DNA from: a bacterium
Lineage (GTDB): Bacteria; Pseudomonadota; Gammaproteobacteria; Burkholderiales; Thiobacillaceae
Length of the DNA stretch: 64,000 nucleotides
Direction of reading: 5' to 3'
Assembly: GCA_009772925.1 (NCBI GenBank)
Contig: WOUQ01000002.1
Coordinates: forward strand, 1-64,000
Made by a program: the position numbers and the translations under genes
Shown: positions 52,864 through 62,034 of the stretch, piece after piece
Position numbering within the stretch: position 1 is the stretch's first letter
Layout: each line of letters starts with the position of its first letter
Notes under the pieces: generated by a model
Seen by the model: only the letters and a program-made list of their open reading frames with translations
What the model was told of the DNA's origin: nothing
Databases searched by the model: none

Positions 52864-55638
52864 CTAGGGCTTCGCTCCCAGGCTCGCGAGCAGGGTCTTC
52901 GCTTCCTTCGCCTGCTCGCTGTTGGGCGCCTTTTTCACCAAGGCCTGCAACACCTTGATGGCCTCGCCGCGACGGTCCTGCTTGGCGAGCAACTGGCCCA
53001 GGTGCAACTGGATCTGCGGGTCCCCCGGCGCCAGTTCGGCGGCCTCGCGCAGCAGGGCGAGGGCACCCCGATCATCACCCCGCTTGAGCAACAACATGCC
53101 CAGGGTGTCCTTGACGTAGGGATCGCGCGGCGCGAGGGTCTGGGCGTGCTGGGCGTGCTTGATGGCCTGGTTCAGGTCCTTGTCCTGGCCCAGCCAGGCC
53201 AGGTTGTTGAGTGCCGGCACATGGTTGGGATAGCGCTCGACGATGCGGGCGTAGACGGCGCGCGCCTCCTCGTTGCGCTTCAGGCCCAGGTAGGCGCCGG
53301 CCTGGTGCATGAGCATGGCGAGGTCGTCGGGGTGGCTCTTGAGCCAGTCGCGCATGCCGGCCAGGGCCGCGTCATGTTTCTTCTGCGCCCATTGCGCGCG
53401 CACCCGCAGGATGGCCAGTTCGCTGCCGGGGTTCTTCTTGAGCGCGGCGGCCAGGCTCTTTTCCGCGCCGGCGTAGTCGCCGGTGCCGAGGGCGAACCAG
53501 CCTTCCAGGCCGAGCACCTCGGCATGCTCGCCGAAATCCTGGCGCAGCTTGGCCAGCGCCTTGCGCGCGGCGTCGAGCTTTTTCTCCTGCACCAGCATCT
53601 TGACCTCGCCCACCCGCGCCGGGAGATAGCGCGGCGCCAGCTTGATGGACTGTTCGAGGGCCTTGCGCGCGGCGGCGACGTTGCCGGTACGGGCCAGGGC
53701 ATCACCATGATAGAAGTGGGCCGGCCCCGACTTGGGCGCCAGCTTCGCCCACTGTTCGAAGATCTTGCGCGCGGAAATCACATCGCCCTGGCGCATCAGG
53801 GCCTTGCCGCGCAGTTCCATCAGCATGGGTTGCCGCGCCAGTTGCGCCTCGGACAGGTTCTGGGTGAGCTCCAGCACCTGCGGCAGCCGGCCGGCGCGCA
53901 GATGCTCCAGGGCCAGACGGGCGCGGATGCCCAGGGCCTCCGGGTTGGCGCGCATGGCCTGGTCCAGCAGGGGCTGCACGGCGCCGGCGTTGCCCAGCCG
54001 TGTTTCCAGTTCCGCCAGCAGCAGCACCGCCTCCTCGTCGCCGGGGTTGGCCTTGACGAAGGGCGAGAGCAGCTCGCGGGCGCGTTTGGTGTCGCCCTTG
54101 AGGGCTTCCAGCTTGGCCAGGGTGCGCGTGGCGCTGGGTTCGCCGGGCTTCAGGCGCAGCGCCTTCTCCAGTTCAGCCTTAGCCTGAGCCCCTTGACCCG
54201 ACATCAAATAGCCTGCTGCCATCAGGCTGAGGGGGTCCACCTTGTCGGGATGGGCGGCATGCAGCTTTTTCGCCAATTCCACGGCCTTGAGCGGCTGCTT
54301 GTTGCGCAGGGCGTCCACCGCCAGGAGGAATTCGGTGGTGTAGGCGTCGCCGGCCGCCCCCCCGGTCGGGGACTGGCCGGCGAGCAGCTTGGCCAGCATG
54401 AGCTGGTTCTTCGCCTCGGCGGAATCCGGCTTCAGGCTCACCAGCCGGGTGGCATATTCCAGGGCGCGCGTGCGGTCGCCTTCCATGAGGGCGACACTGG
54501 TGAGCATGCTGAGCAGGTTGGCATCCTTGGGCGAGGCCGCGAGGGCGCTGTTGAGGGTTTCCCGCGCCGCGTCGAACTCGGAGCGGGTCATCTGGATGCC
54601 GGCCAGCAGGCGCTTGGCCATGAGCGAACCGGGCGCGTCGGCGCTCAGACCCTTGGCCAGGGAGAGGGCCTTCTCGTTTTGCCCCAGATGGTGGTAGGAA
54701 GCCGCCAGGTAGAGCCGGTTCATGCCATTGTTGGGGTCTGCCTGCCTGCTGACCTCGAAGGCTTCGGCGGCCTGGGTGTATTGCTGGCGCGCATAGTGGA
54801 TACGGCCCTGCACGTAGCTGACATAGGGATGCTTGGCGAAGCCCTGCTTGTTCAGGGCGTCGATGTCCTTCGCGGCGTCATCCAGCTTGTTCATCTGGAC
54901 CAGCAGCAGGGCGCGCTTGGCGTTGTCCAGCGTGGCGATGGGCCGGTTCTTGACGGCGTGGCCGTAGGCTTCCACCGCCTTGGCCAGTTGGCCCTGGGCC
55001 TGCTCGATGTCGCCCAGGGCGCTCCAGGCCTCGGGCATCTTCGGGTCCGCCTTGAGGGCTTTGTCCACCCATTGCCGCGCCTCGTCGAACTCGCGCTTGA
55101 CGCCGTGCAGGGCCGCCATGCCATGCAGCGCGGTGGTGGAGGCAGGGTCCACTTCCAGCGCCTGCGTCAGGTTGGTTTTCGCCAGGTCGAGCTGGTTCTT
55201 CAGGATGAAGGCCTGGCCACGCAGGGCGATGAGGGTCGCCTTGTTCTTCGCGGTGGGCAGATCGAGGATTTTTTCGGTTTCCTTCAGCACCTTGTCGACC
55301 TCGCCCTGGGCGAGCAGGGCCTTGGCCAGCAAGGGTTGGGCCTCGGAACGGGAGAAGCCGAGCTCCACGGCTTTTCGCGCTTCTTTTTCGGCCGTGGCGC
55401 CATCCCCCAGATCGAGGGCCACCTGCGCGCGCAACCAGCGGCCCTGGGCAAAACCGGGGTTTTTTTCGACGGCGTTGGCGATCTCGATGGACGCGGCGCG
55501 CAGGTCGCCCTGGCCGATCAACTCCTGCGCCTTGGCGATGTGTTCCTCGGGTGTGAGGTTGCGCCCGCAGCCCAGCATTCCGCTCAGCAGGATCGCCGTC
55601 AACAGGCTGGAAAACGCGATGCCTCGGATGGGGGACAT
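52864..55638 (-). CDS. prsT: PEP-CTERM system TPR-repeat lipoprotein PrsT (copy 2)
   Basis: 924 residues. Starts MSPIRGIAFSSLLTAILLSG with a lipobox ending at Cys24 (MLGC), so a lipoprotein, then about twenty TPR units (HIAKAQELIGQGDLRAASIE onward). GGAAT precedes the ATG at 55638; the open frame runs 31 codons further up without a signal peptide. Paralogue of copy 1 (33563) with the same length and repeat layout but a different anchor. Unlike copy 1 it is not beside prsR but beside the acyltransferase group. Confidence 0.9.
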   Translation of the reverse strand: MSPIRGIAFSSLLTAILLSGMLGCGRNLTPEEHIAKAQELIGQGDLRAASIEIANAVEKNPGFAQGRWLRAQVALDLGDGATAEKEARKAVELGFSRSEAQPLLAKALLAQGEVDKVLKETEKILDLPTAKNKATLIALRGQAFILKNQLDLAKTNLTQALEVDPASTTALHGMAALHGVKREFDEARQWVDKALKADPKMPEAWSALGDIEQAQGQLAKAVEAYGHAVKNRPIATLDNAKRALLLVQMNKLDDAAKDIDALNKQGFAKHPYVSYVQGRIHYARQQYTQAAEAFEVSRQADPNNGMNRLYLAASYHHLGQNEKALSLAKGLSADAPGSLMAKRLLAGIQMTRSEFDAARETLNSALAASPKDANLLSMLTSVALMEGDRTRALEYATRLVSLKPDSAEAKNQLMLAKLLAGQSPTGGAAGDAYTTEFLLAVDALRNKQPLKAVELAKKLHAAHPDKVDPLSLMAAGYLMSGQGAQAKAELEKALRLKPGEPSATRTLAKLEALKGDTKRARELLSPFVKANPGDEEAVLLLAELETRLGNAGAVQPLLDQAMRANPEALGIRARLALEHLRAGRLPQVLELTQNLSEAQLARQPMLMELRGKALMRQGDVISARKIFEQWAKLAPKSGPAHFYHGDALARTGNVAAARKALEQSIKLAPRYLPARVGEVKMLVQEKKLDAARKALAKLRQDFGEHAEVLGLEGWFALGTGDYAGAEKSLAAALKKNPGSELAILRVRAQWAQKKHDAALAGMRDWLKSHPDDLAMLMHQAGAYLGLKRNEEARAVYARIVERYPNHVPALNNLAWLGQDKDLNQAIKHAQHAQTLAPRDPYVKDTLGMLLLKRGDDRGALALLREAAELAPGDPQIQLHLGQLLAKQDRRGEAIKVLQALVKKAPNSEQAKEAKTLLASLGAKP

Positions 55639-55845
55639 GAATGGATTCCTCGTGGAGTAAGGTTCGATGTTCTCGCCGTGGCCTGGATCGCGCCGATACG
55701 GCGCGCGGATGAGCCACGGTTCAGTTGGCAATAACGGCGTCGGATTGGAAAAACACAGGGGACCCCATGATCCGACGATCCGCGCCGTCTTCTCCCATAT
55801 CGTTGTGCCGCGTCAGAACGGGCATTGTAGAGAGCCCGGCAGGGC

Positions 55846-56625
55846 TTATCCAGCCCGCGCGGACAGACGCCCCTGCCATTCCCCCGCATTGGTGATCAAC
55901 TCCCATACCGGGGGGGCGACCAGATGAATATTGTCGGTGGCGTCCGCCAGGGGGATCAGGCAGGGCACGCGCAGGCCGTGGTAGTTCACGTCCGGACCGA
56001 TGCGCTCGTAGAGGACGCCAAACCGGGAAAGCAGGCGCAGCAGGGCGGGCTCCATGACGGCATAGCAGTGGCTGACGCCGTGTGCGTGCGCCATGCCCAG
56101 GATGGCCGCCATCAGCCCCAGGGAGATGTGGTTGAGGACACGCCGCTCGTCCTCCTCGAAATAAATCTCCACGTCGTCGGCGACACCCGCCAGGGTGCCG
56201 GCTTCGCCGATCCGTCGCTTGAACACCTTGGATACCGCGAAGCGCGAGATCTCCCCCAGGCGGAGGCGCAGATCGGTGTCGGTCACCGGCTTGTCCAGAC
56301 TGCAATGGCTCTCGATGGGGTAGATCGCTTGCGGCGACAGCCGATCCGGCAGGATCAGCCGGGTGGTGGCGGCGAACACGCCGGTGCGGCGGTGACGCAC
56401 CAGATAGTGGTCGGAACGCGCGTCGAACTCGTCCTTTTCCATGCAAATGCGGCCATTGCCCGGGAAGTCCTGGCAGATGCAGCGGTCAGGGGGCTCGAAG
56501 CCGGTCTCCAGGACGTACACCTGATAGCGCAATTGATAGACCTGATGGCGCAACTCCTCGGTGTCGGCGTGGATCAGCTCGAAAAATTCGTTGAAGGCCT
56601 CCCTCAGTCCCAGCGTCATGCGCAA
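55846..56625 (-). CDS. PEP-CTERM/exosortase system-associated acyltransferase
   Basis: 259 residues, GNAT-like fold related to acyl-homoserine-lactone synthases. Matches: FFELIHADTEELRHQVYQLR then YQVYVLETGFE, DEFDARSDHYLVRHRRTG, RLRLGEISRFAVSK (the E.SR.AV core), GLMAAILGMAHAHGVSHCYA. Family members occur only in genomes with PEP-CTERM/exosortase systems. Presumably moves an acyl chain from a carrier to an amine; the product is unknown. Start could be two codons later. The 207 bases between this gene and prsT copy 2 hold no gene. Confidence 0.88.
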   Translation of the reverse strand: MRMTLGLREAFNEFFELIHADTEELRHQVYQLRYQVYVLETGFEPPDRCICQDFPGNGRICMEKDEFDARSDHYLVRHRRTGVFAATTRLILPDRLSPQAIYPIESHCSLDKPVTDTDLRLRLGEISRFAVSKVFKRRIGEAGTLAGVADDVEIYFEEDERRVLNHISLGLMAAILGMAHAHGVSHCYAVMEPALLRLLSRFGVLYERIGPDVNYHGLRVPCLIPLADATDNIHLVAPPVWELITNAGEWQGRLSARAG

Positions 56626-56658
56626 TCCCTTCGTATAGGCGGGGTCGGGCGGATTACA

Positions 56659-57537
56659 TCATGGACGGACGGCGTTGTCCGCCATTCCCAGCATCTTGCC
56701 GGCCACGGCGATGGCCAGGCGGTTGAGCGGGTGCCGGTTACCGCCCGGTCGCCAGGTGTGGCCAAGCTTGTTGCGGTAGGCATCGAACTGCACCGCGTGC
56801 GGCGCGGCGAGCACGCGACCGCGGCCGAGCAGGATCTTCAGCGCTTCGCAGCCGGCGACCCCGGCGCACAGGGAACAGGCCATGACCGTCGAGGGACCGC
56901 GCCGCTCGGCCAGATTCACGCGCGAGCGGTCCGCCAGATAATGGCGATGCAGGGCGTTGGGCGCCAGGCCGACGAGGAAACGAACGGCCTTTTCCAGTTC
57001 CGGCCGGTCGCCCCACTGGAAATAGTCGGCGAAACTCATGCCGCCGGGCAGAAAATTCACCAGCGCGGCGCTCATGCCGAGGGGCGCGACGGTGATGGCG
57101 GGTATGCCGCGCGCGTGGCAATGCGCGAAGACCATTTCCCGTGCCGGAAAAGCGAAGAAATCGAGGCCGTCGACGTAGAGATCGACGTCGCGGAAGAAAT
57201 CTTCCAGGTTGTCGGCGCGCACACCTTGCGGGAACACGCGGAGGTCGAGTTCGGGGTTGATCTGGCGGGCCTGCTCGGCCAGCACCTCGACCTTGGCCCG
57301 GTCGATGGAAGCCATGCCGGCACCGGCCTGGCGGTTGAAGTTGGCCAGTTCGAAAGTGTCCAGATCGGCGATGTTGAATTTCCCTACGCCCAAGCGGGCG
57401 AGCGTGAGCAGGTGAAAACCGCCCACTCCGCCCATGCCGGCGATCGCCACCCGCTTGCCACGCAGGCTCGCCTGCTCGGCTTCGCTCACCCAGCCGATGT
57501 TCCGGGAAAAGGCAAGTGCGTAGTCAAACGCGGACAA
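56659..57537 (-). CDS. ThiF/MoeB/HesA-family adenylyltransferase
   Basis: 292 residues, E1-like fold. The ATP loop VAIAGMGGVGGFHLLTLARL, then NIADLDTFELANFNRQAGAG with the conserved Asp and the Arg of N.NRQ, and the late CSLCAGVAGCEALKILLGRG. Only one CxxC is present (CSLC) and no second zinc pair is obvious, so the zinc site may be incomplete. These enzymes adenylate a C-terminal carboxylate. Sits 33 bases before one acyltransferase gene and 30 after another, so it is surely one operon with them. Confidence 0.87.
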   Translation of the reverse strand: MSAFDYALAFSRNIGWVSEAEQASLRGKRVAIAGMGGVGGFHLLTLARLGVGKFNIADLDTFELANFNRQAGAGMASIDRAKVEVLAEQARQINPELDLRVFPQGVRADNLEDFFRDVDLYVDGLDFFAFPAREMVFAHCHARGIPAITVAPLGMSAALVNFLPGGMSFADYFQWGDRPELEKAVRFLVGLAPNALHRHYLADRSRVNLAERRGPSTVMACSLCAGVAGCEALKILLGRGRVLAAPHAVQFDAYRNKLGHTWRPGGNRHPLNRLAIAVAGKMLGMADNAVRP

Positions 57538-57567
57538 GACAGGTCCTCCGGCACTGGGGGAGCGAAC

Positions 57568-58353
57568 TCACGGATGCGATAAGCGCTTGATGATGGTGTC
57601 CTCTTCCTCGGGCGCGAGGAAGTAGGGATACAGGGTTTTTTCCTGGCGAAATTGGCTGGCGCGCCCGCCAAACTCGCGGATCATGCGCTCGGCCAGCAAG
57701 GCATCGAGTCGCAACAGCACGGCCGGCGCGCCGACCCGCGTGCACAGGCGCTCGGGGCCGCACACCTCGAAACCTAACATGCGCTCGTAGAAACTGATGT
57801 GGCTGGGATTCACCTCGATGAGGATGTCGGTGTAGCCCCAGATGCGATGGGCATAGAGGTAGGCGATATGAAACAGCCCGGCCATCATGCGCTTGGAGGC
57901 GCGCCTGGAATCGATGGCCAGCTTGGTGAACTCGCAGACCAGACTGCCTGGTCTGTTCCGATATGCGTCGACTTCCGCCTTGTACAACTCGTCCGCGAAC
58001 AGGCCGGACCCCGTGTCGAAGCCCACGGACAGGGTACCCACCACTTCCTCGTCCTTGTAAGTGGCCAGGGTGATGCGTTCCGGGCTTGCGGGATGCCCAT
58101 TGGTTCCGGCGGTGGCATACCCCTTTTCGCCATAGCGCTTTTCCACCAGGAAGCGCGCATCCCGCGCCCTCTCCTCGTCATGCGCCAGACGAATCTTGAA
58201 GGCGTCCCGACGGATGTGTTCGCTGTCGGCGTCGGTCACGAAACTGCTTTGCGGACCGACGACGCCCGCATTCTTCAAGCGCGCCTGTTGCACTTCGACT
58301 ATGGTCTTGGCCCATTGCCGGCTGCCCATGCGCAATTTCTCGAATAATCCCAC
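57568..58353 (-). CDS. FeeM-like N-acyltransferase
   Basis: 261 residues, GNAT fold of the N-acyl amino acid synthase (FeeM) type: FKIRLAHDEERARDARFLVE then KRYGEKGY, ITLATYKDEEVVGTLSVGFD, VCEFTKLAID (the E..KLAV-like core), LFHIAYLYAHRIWGYTDILI, EVNPSHISFYERMLGFEVCG. FeeM joins fatty acyl groups from acyl carrier protein to amino acids. First gene of the minus-strand operon, divergent from the PilZ gene. No carrier protein gene is seen nearby. Confidence 0.85.
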   Translation of the reverse strand: MGLFEKLRMGSRQWAKTIVEVQQARLKNAGVVGPQSSFVTDADSEHIRRDAFKIRLAHDEERARDARFLVEKRYGEKGYATAGTNGHPASPERITLATYKDEEVVGTLSVGFDTGSGLFADELYKAEVDAYRNRPGSLVCEFTKLAIDSRRASKRMMAGLFHIAYLYAHRIWGYTDILIEVNPSHISFYERMLGFEVCGPERLCTRVGAPAVLLRLDALLAERMIREFGGRASQFRQEKTLYPYFLAPEEEDTIIKRLSHP

Positions 58354-58541
58354 TCAACCCCCTTTACACCCGACCACCACAGTCATGCGCTGGCCCCTTT
58401 GCCTACAAAACATGGCCGAAAAACCACCTAGCATCTCTATCGGCCTGTGCGCGCACCATCTTGAATAGGCGTCGAAAATGAACCCCTATCTTGTGCTCTC
58501 TATAACTAAAGTCTAGCCCACCCTCCATTACAATTCCGCGC

Positions 58542-59276
58542 ATGAAGATCGAACTTGTCTCCACGGAGGATCGCGGTCGCTATCTGGTCAGTCATCTGCG
58601 CGATATCCAGCGTTATCTGGCCGAGGTGATGAACGGCAAGACCCTGGTCGCCCTGTACGCCGAGAACGGCAAGGACTTCGTGCTTTCCACCGTGCTGGGC
58701 ATGGACGAGCGGCAGGGCTGCGTGTTTCTCGAGCAGGGGGTCGATGCCCGCATGAACGCCAAACTGCTGGCCGGCAAACAGTATACGGTGGCCACCACGC
58801 ACGACCAGGTGCACATCCAGTTCTCCGGCGAGCGCCTGGAAGAAACACTGGTGGACGGCAAGCCGGCCTTCAAGGTTCCCATGCCGCGCGAAATACTGCG
58901 CCTGCAGCGCCGCGAGTATTTCCGTTTGGGCACTTCCATACTCAATCCGGTGAAATGCCTGATCAACACCGAGGCCGGCCTGCTGGAAACCGTGGTGGTG
59001 GACATCAGCATCGGCGGCGTCGGCATCCTCGCCTACCAGCAGGAGGGCCGCCTGAACGCCGGCGAGGTCTACCACGGCTGCCGCATCGCCCTGCCGGGCA
59101 CCGGGGAGTTCGCCCTGAGCCTGGCGGTGCGCACCACCTTCGACGTCACCCTGAAGAACGGCCGCCTGACCCACCGCGCCGGCTGCGAATTCATCGACCT
59201 GCCGCCGAGCATCGAAACCGCGATCCAGCGCTACATCATCCAGGTGGAACGCGAGCGACGGAACCGCTACCTGTAA
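58542..59276 (+). CDS. YcgR-like PilZ c-di-GMP effector
   Basis: 244 residues. Residues 1-115 form a YcgR N-terminal beta domain; residues 118-235 form a PilZ domain with RREYFR at 123-128 and DISIGG at 154-159, the two motifs that bind cyclic di-GMP. YcgR slows the flagellar motor when c-di-GMP is high; with chemotaxis and pilus genes in the window, a motile-to-sessile switch is plausible. The 188-base gap before it, shared with the divergent FeeM-like gene, holds both promoters; I see no clear boxes. Confidence 0.92.
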   Translation: MKIELVSTEDRGRYLVSHLRDIQRYLAEVMNGKTLVALYAENGKDFVLSTVLGMDERQGCVFLEQGVDARMNAKLLAGKQYTVATTHDQVHIQFSGERLEETLVDGKPAFKVPMPREILRLQRREYFRLGTSILNPVKCLINTEAGLLETVVVDISIGGVGILAYQQEGRLNAGEVYHGCRIALPGTGEFALSLAVRTTFDVTLKNGRLTHRAGCEFIDLPPSIETAIQRYIIQVERERRNRYL

Positions 59277-59336
59277 GCAGGCGGGCTACAAGCGAGGGCG
59301 GATCAGCCGCAGGCACAATCCGCCGGATGCGGACTC

Positions 59337-60452
<1,116 letters not shown>

Positions 60453-60555
60453 TTAAAGGAAGCTGCGCGGCCGGCTGAATCCGATGTGGCGCCCTTATCC
60501 GAGTTTTTTGCTCAAGCTTGGGAACCAATGCCCGGCACCACGGCTCAGTGCATAC

Positions 60556-60659
60556 AGACGAGTCGCTTCGTCTCCCGCTTCTCCTCCCTGAGCGGGTGCC
60601 TTAATGCAACATTAAGGCGATATTTGCCCGGCTCCCTCCCCTTGAGCCGGGTTTTTTTT
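60556..60659 (+). ncRNA. Candidate small RNA with four stem-loops and C-rich loops
   Basis: Four back-to-back perfect hairpins on the plus strand: AGACGA/TCGTCT (60556-60573); CCCGCT/AGCGGG with loop TCTCCTCCCTG (60574-60596); GCCTTAATG/CATTAAGGC with loop CAA (60598-60618); and CCCGGCTC/GAGCCGGG with loop CCTCCCCTT (60627-60651) followed by eight Ts, a strong terminator. No plus-strand protein gene ends here, since hemB and engB are both on the minus strand. Two loops carry CCTCC, the complement of ribosome sites, as in known anti-Shine-Dalgarno small RNAs. The promoter is not clear. The 3' half is antisense to the last codons of engB. Confidence 0.55.
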
Positions 60660-61244
60660 GGGCACGCCCAGCCAGTCGCGCAAGATCGCCTCCGCCTCCT
60701 CGGCGCCGTCGCGCTTGAGGCTGGAGAACAACTGTACCGTGGCGTTGAGGCCCATGTCCGCGAGATCCGCGCGCACCCGCCGCAGGGCCTGCTGCCCGGC
60801 GCCGCGCGCCAGCTTGTCGGACTTGGAAAGCAGCACGTGCACCGGCTTGCCGGCGGGCCGGAACCACTCCAGCAGGGAACGATCCAGTTCGGTCAGCGGG
60901 TGGCGGCAATCCATGATGAGAACGAGGCCGGCCAGTTGCGGCCGGTCCGCCAGGTAGCCGCCGATGAGGGCCTGCCAGACGTGCTTCTGGTCCTTCGGCG
61001 CGCGGGCGAAGCCGTAGCCGGGCAAATCCACCAGGAACCGGCCGGTCTCCACGCGGAAGAAGTTCAGATGCTGGGTGCGGCCGGGCATCTTGCTGACGAA
61101 GGCCAGGCGCTTGTGGTTGCACAGGGTGTTGATGGCGCTGGACTTGCCGGCGTTGGAACGTCCGGCGAAAGCGACCTCGGCCAGGCTGTCGGCGGGCAGG
61201 TCGCGCACGCTGGCGACGGTGATGTGAAAACTGGCGTTGAGCAT
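60612..61244 (-). CDS. engB: Ribosome biogenesis GTPase EngB (YsxC/YihA)
   Basis: GTPase for large ribosomal subunit assembly. 210 residues. G1 GRSNAGKSS, G2/G3 MPGRTQHLNFF and VDLPGYGFA, G4 LSKSDKL. The C-terminal tail PKKNPAQGEGAGQISP is low-complexity and is encoded over the plus-strand terminator hairpin, so the tail may be a by-product of that RNA structure. Divergent from the cytochrome c4 gene. Confidence 0.95.
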   Translation of the reverse strand: MLNASFHITVASVRDLPADSLAEVAFAGRSNAGKSSAINTLCNHKRLAFVSKMPGRTQHLNFFRVETGRFLVDLPGYGFARAPKDQKHVWQALIGGYLADRPQLAGLVLIMDCRHPLTELDRSLLEWFRPAGKPVHVLLSKSDKLARGAGQQALRRVRADLADMGLNATVQLFSSLKRDGAEEAEAILRDWLGVPKKNPAQGEGAGQISP

Positions 61245-61358
61245 GGCGGTGAAGTCCGACGGTGGGGGAGCCTGCTCAAAAGGCTGGCACTATAGCAAAC
61301 GGGTCGTTAAAATGCCGCGATTTTCCCTTGCTGTCATCCTGGATTTAAGGAGTCTTGC

Positions 61359-61982
61359 ATGAAATCCTCCGCGCTGTTGACCGGCCTGCTGTTCGCCGCG
61401 ACTTCCTGGGCCATCCCCGCGCAGGCCGCTACCGCCAAGGGCGACCCGGCCAAGGCGCAAAAACTGGTAAACGATGTTTGCGGTGCCTGCCACGGCGCCG
61501 ACGGCAACAGCACCTCGCCCGCCTACCCCAACCTGTCCGGCCAGAGCCCCGAGTACCTGTTCAAGCAGCTCGTCGAGTTCAAGTCGGGCGCGCGCAAGAA
61601 CGCCATCATGGCGCCCAACGTGACCAAGCTGTCCGAGGACGACATGCACAACCTGGCCGCCTACTACGCCGCCCAGCAGCCGAAGCCGCGTCTGGCCAAG
61701 GATGCGGCGCTGGTCGCGGAAGGCCAGAAGATCTACAAGGGCGGCAACGCCGGCAGCGGCGTGCCCGCCTGCGCCTCCTGCCACGGCCCCGCCGGCGCCG
61801 GCATCCCCTCCATGTTCCCGCGTCTGGCCGGCCAGCACAGCAAGTACGTGCTGTCCCAGTTGAAGAACTTCCGCAGCGGCGACCGCGCCAACGACGGCGG
61901 CAAGATGATGCAGGTCATTGCCCGCAAGATGACGGACCAGGAAATGAAGGCCGTTGCCGAGTACATCTCCGGCCTGCGCTGA
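61359..61982 (+). CDS. Cytochrome c4 (dihaem)
   Basis: Periplasmic electron carrier to terminal oxidases. 207 residues: signal peptide MKSSALLTGLLFAATSWAIP ending near AQAA, then two class I cytochrome c domains with CGACH at 41-45 and CASCH at 138-142, and axial methionines in APNVTKLSEDDM and GGKMMQVIARKM contexts. The doubled fold and spacing fit c4. Ribosome site AAGGAG. Followed by a strong terminator, so single-gene. Confidence 0.93.
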   Translation: MKSSALLTGLLFAATSWAIPAQAATAKGDPAKAQKLVNDVCGACHGADGNSTSPAYPNLSGQSPEYLFKQLVEFKSGARKNAIMAPNVTKLSEDDMHNLAAYYAAQQPKPRLAKDAALVAEGQKIYKGGNAGSGVPACASCHGPAGAGIPSMFPRLAGQHSKYVLSQLKNFRSGDRANDGGKMMQVIARKMTDQEMKAVAEYISGLR

Positions 61983-61997
61983 TTCGGTTTCCAACAC

Positions 61998-62023
61998 AAA
62001 CGGCCCGCGTTGCGGGCCGTTTT
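61998..62023 (+). terminator. Intrinsic terminator after cytochrome c4
   Basis: AAACGGCCCGC and GCGGGCCGTTT form an 11-bp stem with GTT loop, followed by TCTTTT. Ends 11 bases before the helicase start. Confidence 0.9.
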
Positions 62024-62034
62024 CTTTTCCGGAC

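Noticed and set aside
55639-55720. Possible sigma-54 promoter upstream of prsT copy 2 (GG-N10-GC on the minus strand)
   Set aside because: Only the GG and GC dinucleotides fit; the -24 and -12 contexts are poor and no PEP-CTERM box is near.
52702-55734. Open frame of 1010 codons on the plus strand over prsT copy 2
   Set aside because: Antisense shadow of a TPR gene; no domain, no ribosome site, and the minus-strand frame has clear lipobox and repeats.
58405-58435. PEP-CTERM-box-like GGTGGTTTTTCGG on the minus strand before the FeeM-like gene
   Set aside because: It shares only the GGTTTTT core and lacks the TGTCGG and ACAC halves.
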